Assembly (NCBI GenBank): GCA_019915015.1
Contig: JAHBBC010000005.1
Span: 868,001 to 932,000 of the forward strand
Source: Auriscalpium vulgare
Lineage: Eukaryota; Basidiomycota; Agaricomycetes; Russulales; Auriscalpiaceae
Reading direction: 5' to 3'
Length of the DNA stretch: 64,000 nt
Within the stretch, counting starts at the first letter, position 1, and each line of letters begins with the position of its first letter. The translations under genes and the position numbers were made by a program. This document shows, piece after piece, positions 36,964 through 48,100 of the stretch. The notes under the pieces were generated by a model, which had not been told where the DNA came from, ran no database searches, and saw only the letters and a list, made by a program, of their open reading frames with translations.

Positions 36964-38066
36964 ATGTCCTCTCCCATCCACAAAGCTTCTCTCGTCGAGG
37001 CGTCCCTCCACTCGCCCGCTCTCCTCGAGCTCGTTGACCTCAAGCTCTCCCGAACCATCACAGGTACTACTCCCTCTCCCCGCGCTCATCCATCCCATGC
37101 TCACTTTCCTTTTGCAGAATACTTCATCGACGCAGTCGTAGAGACAGTCGACTACGCGCTCGGCCGCCCCTCGCCCTCCAAGCGTGGCCGCGCCCTCTCC
37201 AGGCATTCCGAGAGCACCGCGTTCACCACCCTCGTCAACAACGTCCTCACCCGCGCAGAGGTCGAGTTCCCCGTCCTCCTCGCATCCCTCGTCTACCTCG
37301 AGCGCGCAAAGCCCCATCTTCACATCGCCCTCGAGGAGTGGGCCAACGAGCGCGTCTTCCTCGGCGCCCTCATTGTCGCATCCAAGGTAGGCTTTTACCT
37401 CTCCCTCCCAAATATCCCCCGTTCCTGACCATCCCCTTGCAGTACCTGAATGACTCCTCGCTCAAGAACGTGCACTGGGCAGTCTGCACCGGCGTCTTTG
37501 GCAAACGCGACATTGGCCGCATCGAGCGCGAGTTCCTCGACGTCCTCGACTTTGAGCTCAGCATCTCCGAGGCCGACATCATGGCCCACCACGACGCCAT
37601 CATGTCGCTCGTCTCGCCCGCACACCGCCACGCACACGGCGTGCCCCATCCCACCCTCCCCTCGCTCGACTACTCCTCGTCCTCCTCCGCCTCGTCCCCC
37701 ACGCACTCGTCGTCTTCCTCCACGGCCGCGTCGTTCTCCCCGCGCACACCACACACGCTCGTCGACGACGCGATGCAGGTGGACGTGAAGCACCATTCGG
37801 ATGTCCTGCACCACCGCCACCACCACCAGGAGCCCGCACCCATCGCGGTGCCGGAGGCCCACCACCAAAAGAAGTCGCACCACCACGCGTCGCTGCGGAT
37901 ACTGCGCAACTTCTCCTTCCCCTCGTTCTCCTCATCGAGCTCGTCAAGCGCTGCGGAGGCTGCGGCGCCCGCGCCTCCACAAGCTGCTGCGCACCATACG
38001 CGCTGCCGGGGGGCGTCGATCCTGCCGCCATTCGCGGCCACGTCCTCAGCGGCTGTTTACGCATAG
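36964..38066 (+). CDS. Pho80/PCL-type cyclin
   Basis: Three exons: ATG 36964 to about 37062, about 37117-37388 and about 37443-38066 (introns gtacta...tgcag and gtaggc...tgcag). The cyclin fold is seen as LVDLKLSRTITEYFIDAVVETVDYAL ... AFTTLVNNVLTRAEVEFPVLLASLVYLERAK ... ERVFLGALIVASKYLNDSSLKNVHWA ... IGRIEREFLDVLDFELSISEADI. LASKYLND-like and the EREFLDVLDF motif are the cyclin-box core of Pho80/Pcl proteins. The C-terminal half is Ser/His/Ala-rich and disordered. It should activate a Pho85/Cdk5-type kinase. It lies between the two inverted transposon copies and appears intact. Confidence 0.82.
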
Positions 38067-38427
38067 TCGTATATTGATTGAATTGCCCGCTTCATCATCT
38101 GCATCGCATTATCTCTGATATTCCACACTTTCCCCCTGCATTATTCCACTCGCTATGTCTGCATTGATTCGAATTCGATTATTCCCGCATCGCTAATAGC
38201 CCCGAGCCCGTAGAGTGTAATACCTGACGAAGATAAATGAAAGCAAGCATGCTCTGTATCTCGCGTGATGTGTAAGAGCGGGCCCCGGGGATAGCCAGTC
38301 AGCGGCAACTGCGGGATGGGCCGGTCGGAATGCGACGTAACAGCGCTGACGTGGGGGCCGCGGGCGGGGATTGGCTGCGGTGGCCAGCGCGGCATCCGTC
38401 GGGTCCCCCACCTTGCTCTCCACCAAC

Positions 38428-39553
38428 ATGAGCATCATCAGACCCTTCCGCGCGACCGACCTGTTCACTTTCAACAACATGTGAGTCTCCGCTCCCGCGT
38501 TGTCCCGTCCGGACTCACCTGCCCCACAGCAACCTCGACCTCTGGACCGAAACGGTGCGCGTCCTCCCCTCCGCCGCAGCACTCCGCTCACTCGATCACC
38601 CGCCAGTATGGCATCTCCTTCTATCTCACATACCTCGCACGCTGGCCCGACCTCTGCTGCGTGCAGGCCGCCCCCACAGGTCCCCTTATGGGCTACAGTG
38701 CGTACCGGCTACCCGCCCTTCTTTCGGCCACCGCTCACCCCATGACCTCCCCAGTCCTCGGCAAAGCAGAGGGCACATCCACTGACTTTCACGGCCACAT
38801 CACCGCCCTCACCGTTGCACCCGAGTTCCGCCGCCTGGGGCTCGCCCGCAGCATGATCGCCTTCCTCGAGCGCGCATCGGACGACACCTACGGCGGCTTC
38901 TTCGTCGACCTCTACGTCCGCTGCACCAACGCCGTCGGCATCTCCCTCTACGAGGGCCTCGGCTACAGCGTGTACCGCCGCGTCCGCGAGTACTACGGCA
39001 GCCTTGGGCTCGGCCCGGGCGGCAAGGACGAGGAAGACGCGTTCGGTGAGTCGCGCGTTCGCGTTTGCCTTTGCGTGTTCACGCGTCGCGGCCCGCCGCG
39101 CGCTTCGCCGTTTGGTCCGTGCAAGACGCGTCGCGCGGAATGGAGCCTCCGACGGCGGCGTTTGCCACCCTGACGTGCGCGTTGGCGCCGCCGGGTGCGG
39201 AAATAGCGTGGCTTCTACACACGCCGTGGTGTGCATTGCGTCGGCGCGTCCTGGTTCCCTTCCCAGGATGTGCATCTAGAATCATATGCCCTGACTTCTC
39301 GCATACGAGGGCGGGTCCGAGTCGCCAATAATCTCGCAACACTTCGTCGTCGCTCCAGCGCGTTCTGGAACTGTGATTCCAGACTTGCTGTTCTCCATCT
39401 TTGCTTCTGCTCCTTCCAATCCACTCTCCGTTTTGATCTTGCCGTACTGACATGTCTGCAGATATGCGCAAACCACTGTCGCGTGATCCCCACCGCCGCT
39501 CCGTACGTCCGAACGGTCGGGACATGATTGTCAGCGCGCACGACGTCTCGTAG
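38428..39553 (+). CDS. NAA20: N-terminal acetyltransferase NatB catalytic subunit (Nat3/Naa20)
   Basis: ATG at 38428 gives MSIIRPFRATDLFTFNNINLDLWTET, the conserved Naa20 start, continuing after short introns with YGISFYLTYLARWPDLCCVQ. GNAT motifs follow: GHITALTVAPEFRRLGLARSMI (acetyl-CoA-binding R/QxxGxA-like loop as RRLGLA) and FFVDLYVRCTNAVGISLYEGLGYSVYRRVREYY. The final exon after gtgagt...tctgcag (about 39045-39461) supplies DMRKPLSRDPHRRSVRPNGRDMIVSAHDVS with TAG at 39551-39553, a tail typical of the family. It acetylates Met-Asp/Glu/Asn/Gln N-termini on ribosomes with Naa25/Mdm20. It sits between the inverted transposon copies, 196 bp from the left target duplication of copy B. Confidence 0.92.
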
Positions 39554-39749
39554 CCGCCGGAGACCCACTAAGGGTGGATCGTGATAGGCGAAGCTTACTG
39601 TGATTGTCCCCGTGCTCTGGCCTGACTCATCGCATCTTGACCAACACCCCGACTGCTGTTGTCTTTGTCCACGCGCCAGGTCATTCCCATGAACTGTCAT
39701 CCAACTCCCAATACACTCATAGAGTTTTCAACTTACAATACGCGACTCG

Positions 39750-39757
39750 ACCGGTGT
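39750..39757. repeat. 8-bp target-site duplication, left side of copy B
   Basis: ACCGGTGT, repeated perfectly at 45087-45094. It differs from the copy A duplication, so this is an independent insertion. Confidence 0.97.
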
Positions 39758-39777
39758 TAGTGTTGCGGGAAAAACCT
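39758..39777 (+). repeat. Terminal inverted repeat of copy B (transposase 3' side)
   Basis: TAGTGTTGCGGGAAAAACCT; pairs with 45067-45086 with the single C/T difference at position 4, exactly as in copy A. Confidence 0.95.
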
Positions 39778-40136
39778 CTGGCCAGTATCCCCCCGGTAAG
39801 GTACCGGTGGCGCTCCTAGCCGGGGAGGTATCAAACCGGTACCGTACCAGGGAAATAGTCACGTGATGTTTAGTTCCCACGCAGTAGCAGCTCGATTTTC
39901 GCGTACACACGAGGATTTGGAATGGTTTCAATGCATCAGATGAAGATTTAGCAGTGTATGTATCCATAGCCAAATTGCCAGAGCTTAGCCGTAGGTGCCC
40001 CGACCTGTACGAATTCGCTGCTGCCTGCTACACAAGTGTCATGATTTGTCAGCAGACGCGGCTTTTGCAAGGCTGCCGCAGCACTCGAGCGTACATTGTA
40101 ACAACGCGTACAATACATACTGAAACCTCGGGAGGC

Positions 40137-43100
40137 TTATTGAAACAAGGCATCTGTGCTGAAATCATTGTCCTCTTCATCAGAATCTGGTATGCTCTCG
40201 TCCCTAGCCTGACCTGCACTGACTCCGACAGCAGGGTTCCGACGTGCAGGAAGCTGAGCTTCCTCCGCGAGGACATCAGATAAAATTGCAGACCTCAGGT
40301 TGATGTGAGGCATCTTGATGAAAGCATTGGCAGGTTCGTACGGTTCTGCCAGGTCTTCACCTTGAACGTCATTGTCGTCATTGTCGTCTTCTTCGTCCGA
40401 CATCGGTGCGGGTGCGTTTTCTGAAGAGGGGAATACCTTCTTTTCGATGTTGTAGAACTTGACCGAAGGGAATTGATTAGTGTGCGCGCGCACCTGCTCG
40501 AATGGTTGGAACACTGTGTACTTCAATAAAGAACGGAGGTTGCTTACCTTGCTCTTAGACATGTGGTACTGTCGGACTTGAGTCATTGCAGACATGTTAT
40601 GCACGGATAGCCGATTCCTATGCTTTGGAGTAAGCCATGTGAATGTAGAGCCAGTCCGTTCATCGGGCATGGAGTTGACTCGGACGGAATACAGTTTGAT
40701 AGCGAGATGCTATTCATGACAGCATCAGTCGGCAGCGCTCGGTGAATCATACGGACACGAACACGTACCGGAAGGATGTGCACATTATCAGAGCCAACAC
40801 GGCCCTTCCACCACTTAAGGACCGCCTGCGGAACCGTATCGTCGAGCGGATGATCGAATGGGAACTGGTGTCGAGCATAGGCTAGAGTTTCCCTGTGAAG
40901 TTGGGCTGTAAATGATTTCCCTTTTTTTGCCCACTTCAAGAATGCCTTCTTATGGCCATGAACGATCTCTTTCTCTCCGATGTTGGCTAAGAAGCGGACA
41001 ACGGACTCGAAAATTGATGGATGCCGAACACCAATGAGTGTCACCTTCTCGCCTTCCGGTAGCCACAGGTCCGACGTGATAAGATCTGATTGATGCACAC
41101 ATAAGACAGCGACGAGATGCAAGCAAAAGAATGGCTCTAACCAGGGTTCAGATATGCTGCAGCAAGGTATGCATTATTAGCTATGTTGCCATCCAGAAAG
41201 AGTTGGCGATGTCGCGCATTGAGGATGCCGCGGATGGCGTTCGCGACCTCAGCGTCAAAATACAGCCTAGGATTTTGAAAGGCGTCCTCTGTTGCACGAA
41301 TAACAGCATGCCAGAATATATAGACGTCGGCAGCAGTCGCCTCCAGAGCCTCCAGGCAGGCTAATGCCTTTGTTGCAGGCAAAGTGGCCGCGATGAACTG
41401 GGAGAGACCAGACTCGAACTTGAATGTCTGGTGATCATCCGGTGCAGGCTGAAAATACTCAGCAATTTCCTGCGAATGTTGTCAGCAAGTCATTTCGTCT
41501 AGTCGATCCATCAATTGTACCTCATAAGTCCGTTAGGCGATTCACGGATGACTTTCTTGATCGCAGCTGAGGACCGATGGACAGAGCGAGCAGAGAGCGG
41601 GATTGTTGCGAATCTCGTCTTTCCGATAGCCTCCAGGCCGCGTCCTGTCTTTAGTTTTTCACGAGCTTTCTTGAGGGCTGCATGTCCAGCGTGCGAGGTA
41701 TGAAATAATGTTATTGTCTGCCGCACCACACGGATGATCTGGTTGCGGATTAGATCTGATTAATGCTGGTAGTGTGGACGTTTGCGCACCGGTTTGAAAA
41801 CATCAATGAGATTAATCTCAAGGATTGTGCGATTCAAGTGATGGCAAACATCCGCAAGATTGAGCGCAGTGGGCATGAGGGCCAGAATTGCAATGGAACG
41901 CGAGGCTCGCGTGTTACCCGTGCTATCACATGTCAGGCCGGAAAACCTGGACGGACCGATGGCATTGACAATCTGCGCGAAGTTGTTAGAAATTGCTGAA
42001 GTAGTTAAGTTCCAATGCCCACGCACCGGACTTGCGACATTCTCAACAATCCAAGGTGCAGTGTGCGACTCGGAAGTTGCCTCCCGTGTGTCCATCAAGT
42101 ATACTTCACGGTCTGAGGTCGAGACGTGTACAGTCCAGTAGGACTCACGACCTGTCGAAGTTCCGCCGTCATAGGAGAGAGTGAGGTCTTCCTGACCTTG
42201 CAGATACTTGAGTTGCTCCCGGCGGACCCACGATGCTTCGTTTACGATGCCTTCATATTCGAGCTTGTCTCTGGTTGAAGGTGCATATGATGGTAAGGCA
42301 ATCTCAAGCATCTCCTTCCACTCCGGGCGCGAGACGATATATGTTGGCAAACCCGCGACGCATATGAGTTTAAGAATGGCAAGGTCGAGCTTTCTGTGAC
42401 GCTCGAGCTTCCCAAGCGCCTTTGCTTGCCGAAAGAACGCATGTGTCGCGGCGCCTGCATCTTGCTTCTCCCCATCTTGTCCAATTCCATCTTGAGCTCC
42501 TAGTTCCTTCGCAACCATCATGGATCCTTTCGAATTGGTGAGCTCCTGGACCTGCGCAGACAGTGCCTTTCCAGCTGAATGTATGTGCACTTTCTCCCGC
42601 AGCTCTGAGGACAGCTTGGGGCAGTCCTTTGCATGACGAACGACTCGGATCAACGCTCGATGTCGGAAAGTATGATGGCAAGGGTTATCAGGACCTCCGA
42701 CACAGCGCCAGAGCAGCGTAGTTGGATTGTCGCGGCGATAGCAAGCCTCGGTGAGAGCGTCCATCAGAGGATCCGGCGGCCGTCCTCCCCGGCGCGCATC
42801 CTTCTTCGGCTGCACCCATTTGACAAGGTCACCAGGGTTAAGCTCAATCTCCATGTCGCTCCCATCTTCTTCCCCCATCTCGTTCACATACGGAGCTGCG
42901 CCGTCCGCAACTCCTTCGGCATCTGATTTCTGTTCATCGAGCTGCTGGTCTTGCAGTACCGGTGAACTACTAGGCTGCTTGTGCGTAGCGACTGTGTTTC
43001 CGCCCGAACGCTTTGCAACCTGTAAGCAAAGCTTCTGTTACTTACTGCTGTCGCGCGCTGACAACCTCTTTGGGCACTTACAGTTGACGTTCCAGCAATA

Positions 43101-44653
43101 TGCAGATTCAACGGCGCCGGTTTGAAGACCTCGTCCCACTGCTGCTTGCTCCCCGCATTGCCGGAACTCTCCGCCGGTTCCTTTCCTTTCGAAGCGGCAT
43201 TTTTCTTCGTGCGTTTGGCTGGCACGGTGAGTGGCGTGACATTGGTGGCTACACTCAGTCGCCTCTTAACGACGCCTTCTAGACTCAATAACTGCGGCTT
43301 CGTGAACGCCGATGTGTGCGCACTTGCCCGTATAAGCATGCCAGGCGCTAGCATATTGGACTTGTATTTGAGACTGTCCTGCACTGTCGGTGAGTCGAGT
43401 CCGCAAGTAAGTGAAGCTGAGCGCGCACTGACCATGTCACGTAGGTAACACATTATGTCAGCAAGGTGTCGAATGCGTTGCACGACACAGTCTGTATCCG
43501 AGAGGAGATGGATGTCGTCGGGGATGAGATGGTGAGCAAGAGAATTGTGGCTGAGGACAGAGCAGGAGAAGCTGTCGAGCTGTGGGGTGCATGGTAACAC
43601 GTTGAGTGAAAGCGGCCCAGTCGCTCCGTGTTGTCCTAACCACCATTCTATCATCTCCAACAGCTCGCGGGGCGGCTTCCGTCCAAGAGAATCAGCATAG
43701 AAAGCCGTGTGTGGCTCTACGCTGATCGCAACGGACACCCAGTGATTTGTCTCGTGTACGGCTGCTGGCAAGAGCACATCCGCGCCATCGATCCGCACCC
43801 CGATCGTCATTCCAACCTCCTTGAGTGATCCATCTTGCAGCTGCGAGCCAGCCAATCGTAGGGGAGTGATGCCGCGCATTGATTGGTAAGATGTTCCGCT
43901 AGCATTGAGTCGTGCGCGGTTGCGGTACGTGTCAATGAGCTTGACTGATGCCGCACTCGGCAGTATACATGCCGGCTTGCCTTGTCTTTGCAGACGATGA
44001 CCTAGCAGCATCCCCAGCTGATCCATATGCTCCGCCGCCAGCCAACGCCGACCACAGTACGATGTAAGCGTCTTTGGATCGACGCCCATCGTCGTTGGGA
44101 GGGGTACGTCCCATGGCCAGTCGTCGAGGAGTGCTGACGTGTCTGCAGCAAGGGACTTCACCTCGTCGTTGAGCAAGCCCTCGGTCCAAGTCTTCAACCA
44201 CGCAGTGGCCAGAGAAAGGCGCGCCTTGGCAGCGAGTATGCGCCGGACCTCGTACCAGTAGGTGAGAACCCACATCGGGGTTTTGAGTGTTTGTTGAGTG
44301 ACCGACTCTTGAACAGGATAGCCCAGGCAAGCATAGCCTGTCTCTAGGGCGGGGATGACGCGGTTTTGCAGGATTTCCAACACCTCGGTGTGCGGCGGCA
44401 TCGGCCTAGAGAGCAGGACCATTGCATTTGCGGCCGTTATGAAGCTTTGGCCCTTCGAGAAGAGTGTGCTCTGCTGGAGCAGAGACGGCGCGTTCGCCTC
44501 CGGTGGGACAGGGAAATTTTGGATATCGGCATTGCGCAGGGCTGGTGTGGGTAGTAGGACATGTTTAATGTCGTCGGGAATGGGTATTCTTTTGAGGATA
44601 TCACCCAGAGTTTGAAATGAGTCGATGTCGTGGATGACCTCGTCGTCCGCCAT
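40137..44653 (-). CDS. Ulp1/C48 protease-hAT transposase fusion, copy B
   Basis: Exons inferred from splice signals: 43082-44653, 41790-43019, 41521-41738, 41142-41469, 40769-41085, 40137-40709. All introns are 51-62 nt GT-AG, and a further in-frame 54-nt intron within exon 2 (gtgcgtgggc...cgcgcag) is likely. Product is roughly 1,380-1,410 aa. N-terminal Ulp1-like domain: NHW (His ~304), YADSLG (Asp ~321), TPQLDSFSC (Gln ~358, Cys ~364), the C48 His-Asp-Gln-Cys set. Then a BED-like zinc finger (C ~630, C ~638, H ~653, C ~657), a DUF659/RNase-H-like core with LSYDGGTS and TCDSTGNTR, and a C-terminal hAT dimerisation region (WWKG ... RTGSTFTWLTPKHRNRLSV ... VRQYH). Acidic C-tail. A one-base deletion at 41526-41527 breaks exon 3; copy A has the extra base. 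Confidence 0.88.
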
Positions 44654-45066
44654 TTGACAGTTTTGAGGGTTGGCAAAATGTGCTAGGCCAGTGTCGAAGG
44701 TGAAGATTGCGCCCTCATTTAGTCACTCACTACGGAGTGTAAATGTCGATCACAGCAACGGGTCGATCATACACACGTTGCTGCATACAACACTCTTGCA
44801 ACTATCCCATGCCGAGGCGGGATGTGTCTAATACCTCCTTAAACATCCGCGTAGCATTGCACAACCACCTTACGACTGCCGGCCATGTCTGCGTGCGAGG
44901 CTGCGAGCCTCATGGCTCATGGGCCGGCGCCGGGCGCCGGAGGGGCCGACACACATCACGTGCTGGAGGTATTGTACCGGGTATATTGGGGCCCAGGGCA
45001 GGGCAGGTATGGTACCGGTACTATACAGGTACATTACCGGGGAAAAACGTTTTCGGGGAAAAACTC

Positions 45067-45086
45067 AGGTTTTTCCCGCAACGCTA
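45067..45086 (-). repeat. Terminal inverted repeat of copy B (transposase 5' side)
   Basis: Reverse complement reads TAGCGTTGCGGGAAAAACCT, identical to the left terminus of copy A. Confidence 0.95.
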
Positions 45087-45094
45087 ACCGGTGT
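45087..45094. repeat. 8-bp target-site duplication, right side of copy B
   Basis: ACCGGTGT, identical to 39750-39757. Confidence 0.97.
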
Positions 45095-45199
45095 ACACTA
45101 ATACCGTAATAATCAACACATCGCCTCTCACGTGCCTCGGCCGAGCAAGCGACCACATCCCAGGGCCAATGCAAAAATCCCAACCTAATTACAGGTGCA

Positions 45200-48100
45200 T
45201 CAGATGGAGAGTGGCGGCGGCTCATCTGGGAGCCGCGGGAGCTCGTCGTCGTAGAAGCGCGTCAGCGCGTCTTTGTCCGCGCAGAACGCCTCGAGCTTGA
45301 CGCGCAAGCCCTCCGCCGCGACCGCGGGGCGCTGCTCCTTCCCGCGCGCGACGCCCACCGGCGAGGTGTTCATGCGCCCGGGGCCCATCAGGCGGTTCGT
45401 CAGGAACAGGAAACCCTGCGCGCCGCCGAGCACCTGCACGAACGCGACGCCCGAGCGGTGCACCCACTGCGAGTGCGCGAACGGCGCGCGGCGGTACGAG
45501 TACTGCGCGTCGACGTGCGCCGGGTACAGGTTCGCGGCCTCTATGTCGAGCACGAAGTCGAAGCGCCGCAGCAGCGCGTACTCGAAGTAGTTCGCGGCGG
45601 GCGTGCCCTCGGGCAGGCTCCCCGCGAGGTGCGCGAGGTACGGCGGCGGCACCGCGAGCCGCACGGGGAAGCACGACTGGAACGGGTTGCGCTGCGCGAT
45701 GTCCCCGATCTGCGTCACGTACGCCTCGACGAGCGTGAGCCCGTAGCGCTCGATCGTGCGGTTCCACGTCCGCAGGATGTCCTCGATGCACCGCGCCGCC
45801 GTCCCGATCCAGTGCAGCTCAAAGTGGAAGATCGTCGCCGGGTTGTGCACGATGTCGTGGTGCAGGACGACGCACTCGGCCTGGTTGCTCTTCTAGGGGA
45901 CAGTGAGGGGCGGGGAGGGCAGCAGAGGACGGGCGGTACCTTGTTGGGGTCAACGTCGATGACCATGCGCTCGCTAAGGATAACACGCTTTCTCGGCTTC
46001 TTGACAATCTGCTTTGGGCCGTTGGAGGGGTAGAAGCCCCCGCGCGTCTGCATGCTCTCCTCGTGAGAGGGCCGCGAGCGGAAAGGCCATCCTGTTCTCG
46101 GTGTGGAGACAACGGCGTACTCGCCCTTCAGCTGATAGAAATAATGGCTGCAAAAGTGAAATTAGCACTGGCTTCGGGAGAGCCACGACGCGTAGCACTC
46201 ACCCGTCAAAAAAGCCGTGGCGGCCCCTGCAATGCTCAAACAGGCCCTGCTCCTGCAGCTTGACACCCCACTCGGTCGCCTGATCGCGCGTTGACACGTC
46301 CTGGAACTCGCGGCAGAGCCAATTGACGAACTCGTACCCGAGGAACGAGTCCGGGTACTTCTGCAGGTGCCACCGGTGCTCCTTGATCGGCACGCCGTCC
46401 GCCTCGCGCATGGCCTTCGCGATCGCCGCGAGGCTCATATCTGCAATGTACCGGTCGTTCGCTACTTTCTTGCGGAGCGGGCCCGCCGCGTGGATCTCGT
46501 CGAGCCGCGCCATGAGGTGGTCGTCGAGCATCATCGCGCTGGGCCCGACGTCTGTCACCAGCAGCCGCACGGGCTGTGGGGGCCCCGCGCCGCGCTCGTC
46601 GGGCGGCACCCAGCGCAGGCGCGCGAACATCTCCGTGAGCTTCTCGATGCCGAGGATCTGTATCTCCTCCTCGTTGAGCTTGTCACTGACCATGCTGCCG
46701 TGCTGCGGCGTGTCGGCCGAAGGAATGACGATGAAGCGCGTGCGCCAGTACCGCAGCGACTCGTTGAATTGGTGCTCGTATCCGGCCACGAGCATGTCCA
46801 ATCTATCCGTGCGTGTCAGTCAGCACAGGGAAGCAGGATTACGCGGCTTCCTCACCTGTTCCATCCATAATTCTCCAAGCCATGAGACGTGAACGACGTT
46901 GACAGCTCCGTGTACCCAACGCCGAGCTTAGGCCAGATCAAGCACTTGTACTCAAACGGATCGGATGGCGGCATGCGCCTCACGTAGCGCCGGACTTGGA
47001 TAGCCTCTCCGGTGTACGAAATGCGGTGGATCTCGTTGCTCATACTCAGATACACGGGGTCCGCTTGTTGCCTCAACGCTTCCGCCGCGCCCCCTGGCCT
47101 GGGCGTCAAATCGTCGTCAGACAAGTATGATTTCGATCGCCGGAGAGCGCGAGGGTCCGGCTCGGGCGCCTGCGCGGGACGCAGGACAAACTGAAAGCCC
47201 TGCGCGAGCCGGAGCGCAATCATGCCACGCATGACAACGAGCGCCCACGCGCGTCGGACCTCGTCAGGATTATTGCTTTGGATATTGGGTGGTCGTACGA
47301 GGAACGAGCGTGTTTCGGGCGGATCAACGATGAAATCGTACGAGAACACGTCGTACGCTGTTTCCAGCTCCGAAGTCGTAGGAAACTCCTCGGTTGTGAG
47401 CGGAAGGCAGCCGGGGGTGACCATGGACTTCCATTTGACGTCGTGTTTGTAGACGGGCTGCGGGAACATGTGCTGCCAACGACGTGCTAGCGAAGCTTGG
47501 CTATAGGAGACAGACGTCTGAGGGCTGGAAGGATTCGGCCGGACAGATGGGGATGAGGCAGATCCATATGGGTATGTGCTGGTGAGTGTGTTTCGGCGCT
47601 TGTCGAATGCTGAGTCTTCACGAGGAGGAGTGTTCAGCGGCGTTTGGATGTGCTTGGGGAGCGAGCCGTGCAATGGAGTGCTAGTCTCATCATACATCTT
47701 GGAACGCCGTGAAGAGACGTGCTTCTTGATTGGCACTGGCTGGGGTGAGCGCGACCGAGCAACGTCCGTGATCGCCACGCGAGGCGAACGCGCAACGCCA
47801 CCGATGTCAGAGGACAAGGGAGACCGAGCAATTTCGGCATTGCTCTGCCGCGTGGTCCGCGTAATGCCAATGCTCCTCGACGGCGAGACAGATGGTGGTG
47901 TTCGGGAACGTCGACGTGGTTCGGATATTGGGGACGATTCTCCAGATGCGGATATGGGGGAGGTCTCTGGCTGGCTGGGGGCACTGCGGAAGGGATTGAA
48001 GATCCAAGACGAGGAGAATTTTGTTGGCAGAAGGGAATTAGACGACCCTTTCCGGCGATCTTTGGTGCGCCCAGTTGACGATGCGGATACATTTGAGCGC

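Larger units (their letters stand above)
39758..45086 (-). mobile_element. hAT-superfamily DNA transposon, copy B (5329 bp, full length, inverted)
   Basis: Same element as copy A in the opposite orientation. The left boundary is TAGTGTTGCGGG..., the right boundary ...CCCGCAACGCTA, and the 8-bp duplication ACCGGTGT flanks both sides. It lies in the 3' intergenic space between NAA20 (plus strand) and IML1 (minus strand), ending about 105 bp downstream of the IML1 stop. Its gene has only one frame break relative to the inferred intact reading, in a T run at 41526-41527, so it is the better candidate for a functional element. Confidence 0.96.

Noticed and set aside
38709..39275. Antisense frame over NAA20
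   Set aside because: The plus strand encodes a well conserved acetyltransferase; the antisense frame has no features.
30488..45086. Assembly palindrome or a single segmental inverted duplication instead of two insertions
   Set aside because: Similarity stops exactly at the TIRs and each copy has a different perfect 8-bp duplication, which an assembly artefact would not create.
45222..45791. 189-codon Arg/Ala-rich frame on the minus strand
   Set aside because: Alternative frame of the GC-rich last exon of IML1, which has a clearly better protein in its own frame.
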